From positions 1 to 43,713 of the forward strand of contig NZ_JALKFZ020000174.1 in assembly GCF_023243075.1 (NCBI RefSeq): a stretch of DNA of 43,713 nucleotides. Reading direction: 5' to 3'. This document shows positions 1 through 7,541 of this stretch, piece after piece. The first letter of the stretch is position 1; each line of letters opens with the position of its first letter. This DNA comes from Frankia sp. AiPa1 (GTDB taxonomy: Bacteria > Actinomycetota > Actinomycetes > Frankiales > Frankiaceae). The notes beneath the pieces were generated by a model. That model did no database searches. It saw only the letters and a list, made by a program, of their open reading frames with translations, and was not told the origin of the DNA. The translations under genes were made by a program, and so were the position numbers.

Positions 1-295
1 GTTTCCGGAAGCCGGGTTTCCGGTGGGAGCCACGGAAAAAGTTGGCCATGGCGGTGGAGAAATCACGGAGCGCCTGCCGCTGAACAATGATGCTACCCGC
101 CGCAAGCCAGTCGAATGCGCGGCGCGCTTCGGTCAACTGCCGGTTCCGCTCCGCATAGCTCGGCGCCGGCCCACGGCGAGAACTCCACCACGACTGCTGT
201 TCCACGGCCAGGTTCCACACATAGCGTGCATGCCCGCAATACTCGCCCATCACGGCCGCCTGATCGGCGGTCGGATAAAGCCGGTAGCGGGACAT
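1..295 (-). CDS. TnpB-type (IS605 OrfB) nuclease, N-terminal part, cut by window edge
   Basis: The minus strand from 295 to the left edge encodes 98 residues beginning MSRYRLYPTADQAAVMGEYC and continuing through ARYVWNLAVEQQSWW. This is the N-terminal helix-turn-helix region typical of OrfB/TnpB proteins of the IS200/IS605 and IS607 families (RNA-guided nucleases). No stop or frameshift is seen in the visible part; the RuvC and zinc-finger regions would lie outside the window. The ATG at 295 is chosen because the next upstream ATG (300) is out of frame. No tnpA is visible upstream. Whether the gene is intact cannot be judged here. Confidence 0.8.
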   Translation of the reverse strand, partial: MSRYRLYPTADQAAVMGEYCGHARYVWNLAVEQQSWWSSRRGPAPSYAERNRQLTEARRAFDWLAAGSIIVQRQALRDFSTAMANFFRGSHRKPGFRK

Positions 296-340
296 GGCAT
301 CTTTCTACCGAAAGGATCCGAGTATGTGTTCCAGCGTGGG

Positions 341-384
341 GCGCCGTCTCCTCCCCGACCTAAAGGCCGGGGCATCCACGGCGC
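341..384 (-). repeat. Terminal-type hairpin upstream of tnpB
   Basis: A 7-bp outer stem (GCGCCGT 341-347 with ACGGCGC 378-384) encloses an inner hairpin (CCCCG 353-357 with CGGGG 368-372, plus CC/GG, loop TAAA). On the minus strand the inner part reads CCCCGGCCTTTAGGTCGGGG. This resembles the imperfect hairpins at the ends of IS605-type elements and at the 3' end of TnpB guide RNAs. Here it lies upstream of the tnpB start, so it is either the left end or a remnant of another copy's right end. Its role is inference. Confidence 0.5.
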
Positions 385-890
385 GAATCCGGTGACAGGG
401 GTGAAGGCCGCCGCCGTCACCTGAAGGCGTCACCTGAAGGGATGTCCCGCGGAGCAGCGGGCGGGCTTCAAGCACAGCAAAGTCCGGAAGACCAGCCGGG
501 CCGTCAGTATGGCCAGGAGGGTTCGGACGCGCGGCCCCGACAGATCGCAGAGTTCGGCCGGCCGGCCGGGTTGGACCACTTGGATGGACGGCTGAGGGCC
601 CGCTACGAAGCAAGCCAACCCACCCGGCCGGCAGGGCGTTCTTTGAGCGAGCGGAAACTCGCTGCGTCGAGACGGCCCTGCGGGTGAAACCCGACCCCGA
701 CCCCGACTACTACTGCGTCGATCTGCACGGCGAGTCTTGCAGTAAGCACGCACAACAGGTCCACCGGTCGGATTCATGTGATGGCCGACGACATCATCCT
801 CGGCCTTGCCGATCAGGACCGGAAACGATTGATGCGACTCGCGGAGATCCGTTAGGAGGAGGAGGTCTGGAGCCACGAACGGATAGCGAG
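385..890. other. Stretch without a convincing gene
   Basis: Short overlapping frames occur on both strands, but none has a good start, ribosome site and family resemblance. A plus-strand frame around 645-760 (containing VKPDPDPDYYC) and a short frame from ATG 781 to the stop at 855 (MADDIILGLADQDRKRL) look faintly protein-like and may be remnants of a broken gene between the TnpB element and the small gene at 891. Confidence 0.4.
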
Positions 891-1169
891 ATGGACCCGT
901 CCACTTCCTTTGAGGGTTTTCTGCGCACCACGCGGATGCAGCCGGACGATCCGCGACGCCCGCTACTCGCTCGTCTGGTCGTCAACTGCCTGAAAGAAGA
1001 CATGCCCGAGGTCGCCGACGCGATCCGGGCGCGGTTCACACCCGAGGAGACGCCGCTCCCGGCCGAGTCGCCGCCGGACGACGAGACTCGCGCCACCGGG
1101 ATCGAAGAGGCGCCGGGCAGCGAAGGCCCATCTGATCGGGACGACGCCGATGACGATCGCCCGGTATAG
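891..1169 (+). CDS. Small acidic hypothetical protein
   Basis: This 92-residue protein starts MDPSTSFEGFLRTTRMQPDD. A helical N-terminal half (LLARLVVNCLKEDMPEVADAI) is followed by a Pro/Glu/Asp-rich, probably disordered tail (EETPLPAESPPDDETR to DRDDADDDRPV). A purine-rich run (AGGAGGAGGAGG, 854-865) lies about 25 bases upstream of the ATG, farther than a normal Shine-Dalgarno, so the start is not certain. I recognise no family. A hairpin follows the stop at 1191-1214. The opposite strand is also open, but its composition is less protein-like. Confidence 0.5.
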   Translation: MDPSTSFEGFLRTTRMQPDDPRRPLLARLVVNCLKEDMPEVADAIRARFTPEETPLPAESPPDDETRATGIEEAPGSEGPSDRDDADDDRPV

Positions 1170-1190
1170 CCGATCCGCTCACCCTTCAGC

Positions 1191-1214
1191 CAGGTCCACA
1201 TGCAGGTGGACCTG
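1191..1214. terminator. Possible hairpin terminator
   Basis: Perfect 9-bp arms CAGGTCCAC (1191-1199) and GTGGACCTG (1206-1214) with a 6-base loop lie 21 bases after the stop at 1169. No T-run follows, which is common for hairpin terminators in high-GC actinobacteria. The assignment rests on position and stem only. Confidence 0.45.
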
Positions 1215-1674
1215 ATCGTGAATCTGGGCGGCTGGCGACCACCGTCGTCGCCCGGATCTGCCTGAAACGGCTGCGGCCCCGCCGTGCCCGGCCAGCGGAT
1301 CCCGCCGGTGTGCGTCTGTCGCGCTGCCGACAGCGTTTCTCGCGGAAATTCGGTGATGTCCAGCCGGGTTCCGCTGCCGTCCGGGGGATTACCGCGCGCC
1401 GCCTTCCGGGACGGTGGCTGCCGCGGGTCCGATTGGTACTGAAACCGCCCGGGCTGGGCGACGACGGGTGCAGCGAGGATGACGGCGTGCATTCCGATTA
1501 ACATTCGGGTCGGCAGAGACCGGAGATACCGGCAACCTTGAAAGACTGCCGGGCAGTCACCATGGACTCGTGCCGCGCACGGCTGCCTTCCCCATAGGTC
1601 CAGCGAAGCCTGGATCCAGAGATGACGTGCGCCGAGCCCAGCGGCGTCGGCCGTACGAGAAAGGAAGTATCGAC
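1215..1674. other. Intergenic stretch upstream of the secreted protein
   Basis: I see no credible gene. A long minus-strand frame (about 794-1702) runs through here, but it also lies antisense to the small gene at 891 and has no family features. The last 100 bases should hold the promoter of the gene starting at 1675; I cannot point to a clear -35/-10 pair. Confidence 0.4.
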
Positions 1675-2301
1675 GTGTCCATTTCGGAGAATGTGCCGAC
1701 ACTCACCACCGTCGAGGTACCTCCGTCCCGGCACCTGCGGCGCCGGACCGCCGCGGTGCTGACCGGCGCGGTGTCGTCCACGATGGCGGCACTGATGGTC
1801 CTAGCGGCGCCCGCGCAGGCGGCGACGGTGCTGTCCAGCAGCTTCGAGTACCCGAGGGTCCCGGGCGGGTCCTACGAGCAGCTCGATCACGGCGACTACG
1901 TGGACGGCTGGCGCGTCGACTCGGGTACGGTCGATCTGATCGGCCGTAACTACTGGCGGGCCGCGGACGGCCGGCAGTCCGTCGATCTCAATGGCACCAG
2001 CGCCGGCGCTCTTACCCGGCGGCTGCGGACCGACCCGAGGCAGCGGTACGAGCTTCAGTTCTCGCTGGCCGGGAACCCGCAGGGTGGACCCGCGATCAAA
2101 CGCGTTCGGGTCACCGTCGGCGACGTGAGCCGCGTCTTCGGCTTCGACACCTCCGGTCGGACCGTCAATCGCCTGGGATGGGTGGAGCACACCCTCCGCT
2201 TCAACGCGCACGCGCGGAACACCGAGGTCACCTTCGAGAGCCTGACCCGGGGTTCGTATGGACCGGCGCTCGACGACATCCAGGTCGACTCGATTCACTG
2301 A
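1675..2301 (+). CDS. Secreted DUF642 / choice-of-anchor-C-like protein
   Basis: The GTG at 1675 has AAAGGAAG about 8 bases upstream and gives 208 residues; a longer frame opens at 1570 but lacks this ribosome site. Residues about 19-54 form a Sec signal peptide: an Arg-rich start (RHLRRR), a hydrophobic core and a signal-peptidase site at APAQA-A. The mature part (SSFEYPRVPGGSYEQL, a GWRVDSGTVDLI core, SVDLNG, and a C-terminal ALDDIQVDSI) matches the galactose-binding-like beta-sandwich of DUF642 and choice-of-anchor C proteins. It is probably exported and may bind carbohydrate; no LPXTG or catalytic motif is seen. It stands alone, convergent with the P450 gene. Confidence 0.8.
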   Translation: MSISENVPTLTTVEVPPSRHLRRRTAAVLTGAVSSTMAALMVLAAPAQAATVLSSSFEYPRVPGGSYEQLDHGDYVDGWRVDSGTVDLIGRNYWRAADGRQSVDLNGTSAGALTRRLRTDPRQRYELQFSLAGNPQGGPAIKRVRVTVGDVSRVFGFDTSGRTVNRLGWVEHTLRFNAHARNTEVTFESLTRGSYGPALDDIQVDSIH

Positions 2302-2426
2302 CGGCCCGGACACGTGTGAACGCGGAGCCCCGCACGGTCGGCCGGGAGGGCGGAGCCAGCCTGGCCGACCGTGCGGTGGCTGCCCGCGACGCCCGGCCCC
2401 GGATCGGCGCCGGTGAAACCCGGGTG

Positions 2427-3689
2427 TCAGGCAGTGAGACGGACCGGGAGCTGTTGCACTCCGCGGATGACAATTTGCCGCCGGAAAGCGACGTCACCGT
2501 TCAGCGAAAAGGAACCCACGCGATCCAGCAGTGCCCGGAACACAAGTTCGGCCTCAACCCGGGCCAACGGCGCGCCGAGGCAGTAGTGAATCCCCACCCC
2601 AAAACCCAGGTGGCGTCGGGCGCGCCCGCCACCGGCGAACCGGTCGACCTGGAACCGGTCGGGCTCGTCGAAGGCGGCGGGGTCACGGTTGACCGCGCCG
2701 ACCATGACCAGCAGCCCCTCGCCGCGGGTCAGGGCCTGCCCACCGATCTCGGTATCGGTGAGCACCGTGCGGCCGATGACCTGGATCGGCGGATCGAAGC
2801 GCAGCATCTCCTCGACGGCCGGGCCGATCAGTGTCGGATCCGCCCGCAGCGCGGCGAGCGCGTCGGGGTTACGCACCAGCGCGAGAATGCCGGCGCCCAG
2901 CAGGTTCACCGTCGTCTCGTACCCGGCGACCAGCAGCAGAGTGCACAGCTCCAGCAGCTCGTCGGTGGACAGCGCGTCGCCGTCCTCGTCGTGGATCGCC
3001 ACCAGCCGGCTGAGCAGGTCCTCGCGCGGTACGGCGCGCCGCTGCGCGAGCAGATCCCGGAAGTACGCCTCGAAGGCGATCGTGGCCTCGGCCCGCGCGG
3101 CGTTCTCCTGCGGGCTCAGCAGCGGGCGCGGATCGAGTCCCCGGGTCAGCGCGTCAGCCCAACCGCCGAACAGCGCCTCGTCCGCGTCGGGGACGCCGAG
3201 CAGCCGGCACATCACCCGCAGCGGCAACGGCCGGGTCAGCGCCGTGACCGCGTCGACCTCGCCGTGGCTGAGGGCCTCATCGATCAGGGTGTCCGCGGTC
3301 GCGGAGATCTCGGCGGCGAGCGTCGCGACGACCGACGGCGTGAACGCCCGGCCCACCAGCCGACGCAGCCGGCCGTGGTCGGGCGGATCGGCGCGCAGCA
3401 GCGACCCGAGGCCGTCGGTGACCTCGCCGCGAAAGGCGATGCCCTCGCGGTAGCCGTGCCCGATGGCCGGATGGGCGAGCACCGCGGAGGCCTCGGCATG
3501 CCGGGTGACCAACAGGATCCGCCCACCGACCAGCTCACCGGGAATGAAGGCGCTGATCTCCCGGACCTCGTGGTAGTGCGGGTACGGATCGGGGCGGCTG
3601 CTCACCGCCAACGCGGACAGGATTCCGGTGAATCGCCAGTCCGATGTTTCCGGCCCGGCCTGCTCAGCCTGCGCGGTCGTGGCGGTCAT
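2427..3689 (-). CDS. Cytochrome P450 monooxygenase (bacterial class I type)
   Basis: This is a 420-residue soluble P450. The visible hallmarks are an I-helix AGYETT (about 255-260, with Tyr before the Glu-Thr pair), ExxR in the K-helix (EMLR, 294-297) and the heme loop FGVGIHYCLG with thiolate Cys370. Such enzymes take electrons from a ferredoxin and its reductase, neither of which is adjacent, and hydroxylate small hydrophobic molecules; the substrate cannot be told. The ATG at 3689 is preceded by AAGGAGA at good spacing; the frame stays open to 3818 but that part has no ribosome site. The lysR gene behind it (3885-5036) reads in the same direction and could regulate it. Confidence 0.92.
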   Translation of the reverse strand: MTATTAQAEQAGPETSDWRFTGILSALAVSSRPDPYPHYHEVREISAFIPGELVGGRILLVTRHAEASAVLAHPAIGHGYREGIAFRGEVTDGLGSLLRADPPDHGRLRRLVGRAFTPSVVATLAAEISATADTLIDEALSHGEVDAVTALTRPLPLRVMCRLLGVPDADEALFGGWADALTRGLDPRPLLSPQENAARAEATIAFEAYFRDLLAQRRAVPREDLLSRLVAIHDEDGDALSTDELLELCTLLLVAGYETTVNLLGAGILALVRNPDALAALRADPTLIGPAVEEMLRFDPPIQVIGRTVLTDTEIGGQALTRGEGLLVMVGAVNRDPAAFDEPDRFQVDRFAGGGRARRHLGFGVGIHYCLGAPLARVEAELVFRALLDRVGSFSLNGDVAFRRQIVIRGVQQLPVRLTA

Positions 3690-3703
3690 CAGCGCGTCTC
3701 CTT

Positions 3704-3739
3704 GACCTGAAGGGCGGTGCGGACCTGAAGGGCGGTGCG
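3704..3739. repeat. 18-bp tandem duplication in the P450 leader
   Basis: GACCTGAAGGGCGGTGCG occurs twice head to tail (3704-3721 and 3722-3739), just upstream of the P450 start codon. The proximal copy abuts the ribosome site. It could be a duplicated operator or a slippage product. Confidence 0.75.
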
Positions 3740-3884
3740 GACGGCCAGGGGGCTCGGCATACCGCAACCGCACCGACCGCGGCCCATTCTGACAGCACCG
3801 ACGAAACAGACCGGCCAACGGGATGAACAGGTGGCGAAATTCAGGATTGGTGATGCACTAACCGGTAGGTTTCATTGTAAAGAA

Positions 3885-5036
3885 CTATCGCCTGACGAGT
3901 CGCTCTCCGGGCGGCGGCGGTCCGGGCGGCGGCGGTCCAAGAGCGCCCGCGCAGGCTGCATCCGACGTGACGATCACCGATGTGACGCCATCCGAGCTGA
4001 CGGGGACCGGTGCGCCGGCACCCGAGGCGACCGTCACCGCGGCGCGGGCGAAGGCCGCGACCGCCGGGGATCGGGACTCCTGGGGCCAGGCCACGCACAG
4101 AACGCTCGGCTTCAGGTCGCTCACGGCCCGGTAGGCGATGCCGGCCCGCGGATGCCGGCGGGCCACCGAGACCGGCGCGAACCAGACCATCGCCCCCAAC
4201 TCGACCAGCGTGAAGATCTGCGCCAGGTCGCGGGGCCGCTGGGGGGACGTCGCGGCGTCAGGGACCTGGGCGCCGTACGCGGTGGCGGGTTCGATCCGCA
4301 GGCCGTCCGGCTCGATCCGCAGGCCGTCCGGCAGCAGCCGTCCATGCAGGTCGGCGAGGCAGAGATCATGCCGGGCCGCCAGGGGGTCACTCGCCGCGAG
4401 CGCCACCAACCGCGGCTCGGTCAGCAGCGGCTCGACGTCGAGGCCGCGGTGGTCGCCCGGTTCGGGCAGCATCGCGACGTCAGCCCGGCCCTCGCGCAGC
4501 GCCCGCTCCTGCTCGCCTCGCCCGCCGAGGGCCAGCTCCACCGGGACCGCCGCGGCGTCCTGGTGATACGCGGCAAGGACCGCCGGTAGCAGGCCCGCGT
4601 CATAGTCGGCCTTCAGCGCGAGCCGCAGTGGCGCGATGGGCTGGCCGGCGTGCCGCGCGCGCCGGGTCGCCGCGGTCACCGCGTCCAGGGCGATGCGGGC
4701 ATCGCGCAGCAGCACCAAGCCCGCCGGGGTGAGCGCGACCCGCCGGGTGGTGCGTTCCAGCAACGGCACACCGAGCCGGCGCTCGAGCTCCCGGATCGCG
4801 CGGGACAGCGGGGGCTGCGCCATGCCGAGGCGTTCGGCCGCCCGTCCGAAGTGCAGCTCCTCGGCGACGGCCACGAAGTAGCGAAGCTCGCGGACCTCGA
4901 CGTCGTCCCCCGCCGCCGAAGCCCCCACCGCCGATGGCCCGGCCGCCGCGGACCCCTCCGCCACAGGCCCGGCCGCCGCGGACCCCTCCGCCACAGGCCC
5001 GGCCGCCGCGAGCCCTGCCGCCACAGACTCACTCAT
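3885..5036 (-). CDS. LysR-family transcriptional regulator with repeat-encoded N-terminus
   Basis: The 383 residues include a canonical LysR winged helix-turn-helix (VRELRYFVAVAEELHFGRAA, then PPLSRAIRELERRLG; about residues 48-105) and an effector domain to about 340. The N-terminal 44 residues are Ala/Gly/Ser/Pro-rich and arise from 30-bp DNA repeats (4936-5025); LysR proteins normally begin only a few residues before the helix-turn-helix. A second duplication (DGLRIEPDGLRIEP) lies in the effector domain, and the tail is PPPPGPPPPG. GGAGG is only one base before the ATG at 5036, and a palindrome covers the start codon, so the true start may be internal. The gene is divergent from the NmrA-like gene (start 5155), its likeliest target. 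Confidence 0.85.
   Translation of the reverse strand: MSESVAAGLAAAGPVAEGSAAAGPVAEGSAAAGPSAVGASAAGDDVEVRELRYFVAVAEELHFGRAAERLGMAQPPLSRAIRELERRLGVPLLERTTRRVALTPAGLVLLRDARIALDAVTAATRRARHAGQPIAPLRLALKADYDAGLLPAVLAAYHQDAAAVPVELALGGRGEQERALREGRADVAMLPEPGDHRGLDVEPLLTEPRLVALAASDPLAARHDLCLADLHGRLLPDGLRIEPDGLRIEPATAYGAQVPDAATSPQRPRDLAQIFTLVELGAMVWFAPVSVARRHPRAGIAYRAVSDLKPSVLCVAWPQESRSPAVAAFARAAVTVASGAGAPVPVSSDGVTSVIVTSDAACAGALGPPPPGPPPPGERLVRR
4936..5025. repeat. 30-bp tandem repeats in the lysR 5' end
   Basis: Two identical 30-bp units (4936-4965, 4966-4995) and a diverged third (4996-5025) encode GPVAEGSAAA-like decapeptides. The unit is a multiple of three, so copy-number change keeps the frame. 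This is a coding minisatellite. Confidence 0.85.
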
Positions 5037-5052
5037 ACCTCCAGGGTATGAG
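5032..5052. promoter_or_regulatory. LysR-type operator palindrome overlapping lysR start
   Basis: Perfect 8-bp arms CTCATACC (5032-5039) and GGTATGAG (5045-5052) flank TCCAG. The arms contain the T-N11-A pattern (T5036, A5048) typical of LysR-family sites. The site lies between the divergent lysR and NmrA-like genes and covers the annotated lysR ATG (5034-5036). A role in autorepression and control of the divergent gene is inferred. Confidence 0.7.
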
Positions 5053-5154
5053 TCCGGATCCGATCGGTCCTTCAGCTTCGCGGTCGCGGCGCCTTGACTG
5101 GCAGGTGCCCGGCGTGCTGATGCCGCCGCGTCCAAGACCTCTGGGGAGTATCTC

Positions 5155-6099
5155 GTGATCGTTGTCACCACACCGACCGGAAACATCGGCAGCCGGCTGC
5201 TCGAGATCCTTCTCAACGGTGCGGAGCCCGATGCCAGGGCTGGCATGGTGCCCACCGCGGCGCTCGGCGCACGGCCTGTGGCCGAGCCGGTCCGGGTGAT
5301 CGCCCGCCGCCCCGAGGCGCTGCCAGAGGCGGTGCGCGAGCGCGTCGAGGTGGTGCCCGGCTCGCACGGCGACCCGGATGTCGTCGCCAAGGCGTTCGCC
5401 GGCGCCGACGCGGTGTTCTGGCTCGCGCCGCCGACTCCCGACGCTGCGAGCCTCGAGTCCGCCTATCTGGACTTCACCCGCCCGGCCTGTACCGCGATCC
5501 GCGAGCAGGGAGTACGCCACGTCGTCACCGTCTCGGCCCTGGGCCGCGGCACCCCGGCCGCCGGACGCGCCGGGCTGGTGACCGCCACACTCGCCATGGA
5601 CGACCTGATCGCCGACACCGGCGTCGCGATGCGGGCGCTGGTACTGCCCGGGTTCATGGAGAACATGCTCCGCCAGGTCGCCGCCATCCGGGACCAGGGG
5701 GTCTTCTTCTCGATGGCGAGCCCCGACCTGCGCTCCCCCACCTGCGCCACCCGGGACATCGCCGCCGCCGCGGTCGGACTGCTGCGCGAGCGCACCTGGA
5801 CCGGGCAGGGAAGTGTCGCCGTGCTCGGCCCGCAGGACCTCTCCTGCCCCGAGATGGCCGAGATCATGTCCGACGTGCTCGGCCGGCCCGTCCGTTACCA
5901 GCAGGTCTCCGCGGCGGCGCAGTACGAGAGCCTCACCGGCTTCGGCTGGTCGGCGACGATGGCCGCCGGCATGGTCGACATGATGACCGCCAAGAACGAG
6001 GGCCTCGACAACGCCGAGCCGCGCACCCCGCGCTCCTCCACCCCCACCAGCTTCCGCCAGTGGTGCGAGGACACGCTGCGCCCCGCCGTCCTGGCCTAG
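5155..6099 (+). CDS. NmrA-like NAD(P)-binding (atypical SDR) protein
   Basis: The 314-residue protein starts at GTG 5155, with GGGGAG about 9 bases upstream. A Rossmann loop TPTGNIGSRLLE (about 6-17) replaces the classical GxxGxxG, followed by APPTPDAASLE, HVVTVSALGRG and PGFMENML, a pattern seen in NmrA/HSCARG-type and TMR-like members of the extended SDR family. No Tyr-xxx-Lys catalytic pair stands out, so it may be an NADP(H)-sensing protein or a quinone/azo-type reductase. It is divergent from the LysR gene, with a T-N11-A palindrome between them, suggesting substrate-induced expression. Confidence 0.85.
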   Translation: MIVVTTPTGNIGSRLLEILLNGAEPDARAGMVPTAALGARPVAEPVRVIARRPEALPEAVRERVEVVPGSHGDPDVVAKAFAGADAVFWLAPPTPDAASLESAYLDFTRPACTAIREQGVRHVVTVSALGRGTPAAGRAGLVTATLAMDDLIADTGVAMRALVLPGFMENMLRQVAAIRDQGVFFSMASPDLRSPTCATRDIAAAAVGLLRERTWTGQGSVAVLGPQDLSCPEMAEIMSDVLGRPVRYQQVSAAAQYESLTGFGWSATMAAGMVDMMTAKNEGLDNAEPRTPRSSTPTSFRQWCEDTLRPAVLA

Positions 6100-6109
6100 C
6101 GTTTTTGAC

Positions 6110-6173
6110 CGACGCCCGACGCCCAACGCCCAACGCCCGACGCCCGACAGCCGATGGCCGATGGCCGACAGCC
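6110..6173. repeat. Short tandem repeats (7-9 bp units)
   Basis: Repeated GACGCCC/AACGCCC units followed by GCCGATG/GCCGACA units run for about 64 bases just after the NmrA-like stop codon. It is a simple-sequence tract with no visible coding role. Confidence 0.7.
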
Positions 6174-6307
6174 GGCTCCTGGTGGCGCAGGGCGCCCCTG
6201 CTATCACCGTCAGCTCCAAACACCACGACCGGCGAGCCCCCCTCCCCACCGCCGACCCGCCACCACCCTCCTCGCCACCGCGCGTGACGACGGATCGGCC
6301 CCGGAAA

Positions 6308-6372
6308 ACCTTCGTGGCGCTTCTACCGGGTTACGAAGGTACAAATCGGACAGAAAACCGTTAGAAGCGCCA
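6308..6372. other. Interleaved inverted repeats (pseudoknot topology)
   Basis: Arm 1 is ACCTTCGT (6308-6315) with complement ACGAAGGT (6333-6340). Arm 2 is TGGCGCTTCTA (6315-6325) with complement TAGAAGCGCCA (6362-6372). The order 1-2-1'-2' is that of an H-type pseudoknot with loops of about 7 and 21 bases. It could be a small structured RNA, a remnant of a miniature mobile element or a dual operator; which one cannot be told from sequence alone. Confidence 0.5.
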
Positions 6373-6510
6373 TGCCCAATCACCAGCGCCGCCACCACCC
6401 CCGAAGCCCATCACCGACAGTGAGATTCACCGGGTGAACCCAGCCGCGAGCCGGAGATCCACGAGAAGCAAACCGGCCAGCCGACCTGACCTGGGCCGAT
6501 CCGGCCTGAC

Positions 6511-6548
6511 GCCGACATCGGAGGCGCACGCCGACATCGGAGGCGCAC
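6511..6548. repeat. 19-bp direct repeat
   Basis: GCCGACATCGGAGGCGCAC is present twice head to tail (6511-6529 and 6530-6548), just downstream of the lysR stop codon at 6569 on the minus strand. Confidence 0.75.
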
Positions 6549-6568
6549 GCCGACGGGCGCGGCCGGAC

Positions 6569-7468
6569 TCAGGCGGGATGGGCGGCGCTGGCGGTCTGGA
6601 AGTGGTCGAGCAGGCGGGCGTGCGCGAGCGCGACTCCGGACTGGCCGAGAGCCGCCGGGCGGTGGGCGAGGTAGAGGGTGTTCAGTGGCGGCACGGGTGG
6701 CTCGGCTAGGGTCCGAAGCCGGCCGTCGGCCAACGGCGGGCCGCACAGGTAGGCCGGCAGCACGCTGGCACCGGCACCGGCGAGAACCGCCGCGAGGACC
6801 CCGCGCAGGTCGGCCACGACGACCCCGGCCACACGGGTGAGCCGGGCATCGAACACGGTCCGCCAGTAGCGGCGCAGGATCGGTGCCTGCGGCCCGTAGG
6901 CGACCAGGGGCACGTCGTCGAGGTCCTCGGGCCGCTCGACCCGCCGAGCCCAGCGGGCGCCCGCGACGAGCAGGAACTCCTCGTCGTGCAGCGGCGTGAC
7001 GGCGAGCCCGGCGCGGCGCGGTCGGGTGGAGGAGACCGCGAGGTCCAGCCTGCCGGCGAGCAGGGCCGCCACCAGGTCGTCGGGCATGCCGAAGGTGGTC
7101 CGCAGCCGCAGCCCGGCGCCGGTGAGCCCGGCCAGGGCCGGCAGCACCTGGTCGCACAGGAAGTCGGCCGGGCCGCCCAGATGGACCGTGCTGGAGGCCG
7201 CCGCGCCCGCCGGGGTCCGCGCGACCACGGCGGCCTCGAGCGCGTCGAGCGGTTCCGCGATCTGGCGGGCCAGATCGTCGCCGGCGACGGTGGGCACGAC
7301 CCCGCGGGGGCGGCGCTCGAACAGCGGGCGTCCGAGCCCCGCCTCCAGCGCCTTGATCTGGGCGGTGACGGTCGGCTGGGCGAGCGCCAGCAGCTCGGCA
7401 GCGGCCGTGATGGAGCCGGTGCGGTGCACGGCGAGGAAGCTGCGCAGCAGGTCCAGCGACGGTTTCAC
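6569..7468 (-). CDS. LysR-family transcriptional regulator
   Basis: The 299-residue protein starts at GTG 7468 (VKPSLDLLRSFLAVHRTGSI), with AGGA about 9 bases upstream. The N-terminal helix-turn-helix (ITAAAELLALAQPTVTAQIKALE, about 20-45) and the LFERRPRGVVPTVAG wing are standard for the family, followed by a ligand-binding domain of normal length. It is divergent from the DJ-1/PfpI gene with 73 bases between the start codons, so that gene is its probable target and the gap its operator. The ligand is unknown. Confidence 0.92.
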   Translation of the reverse strand: MKPSLDLLRSFLAVHRTGSITAAAELLALAQPTVTAQIKALEAGLGRPLFERRPRGVVPTVAGDDLARQIAEPLDALEAAVVARTPAGAAASSTVHLGGPADFLCDQVLPALAGLTGAGLRLRTTFGMPDDLVAALLAGRLDLAVSSTRPRRAGLAVTPLHDEEFLLVAGARWARRVERPEDLDDVPLVAYGPQAPILRRYWRTVFDARLTRVAGVVVADLRGVLAAVLAGAGASVLPAYLCGPPLADGRLRTLAEPPVPPLNTLYLAHRPAALGQSGVALAHARLLDHFQTASAAHPA

Positions 7469-7541
7469 ATCAGAAATCCTATGGCACACCGGGGACTTCC
7501 ATATTGGTCGTCTATGGGTCCGGTCGGCCACGATGGTCGCC

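Larger units (their letters stand above)
6100..6568. other. Convergent intergenic region with repeats and foldable DNA
   Basis: No gene is seen. The region holds a GCCCRAC-type minisatellite (6110-6173), two interleaved inverted repeats (6308-6372) and a 19-bp direct repeat (6511-6548). The stretch 6320-6365 is notably less GC-rich than its surroundings. Confidence 0.6.

Noticed and set aside
794..1702. A 302-codon minus-strand frame
   Set aside because: It lacks a ribosome site and family features, overlaps the small plus-strand gene at 891, and turns into Ser/Gly/Arg-rich shadow sequence.
2178..3710. A 510-codon open frame on the plus strand
   Set aside because: It is antisense to the P450 gene, rich in Arg/Gln/Gly, and has no family motif.
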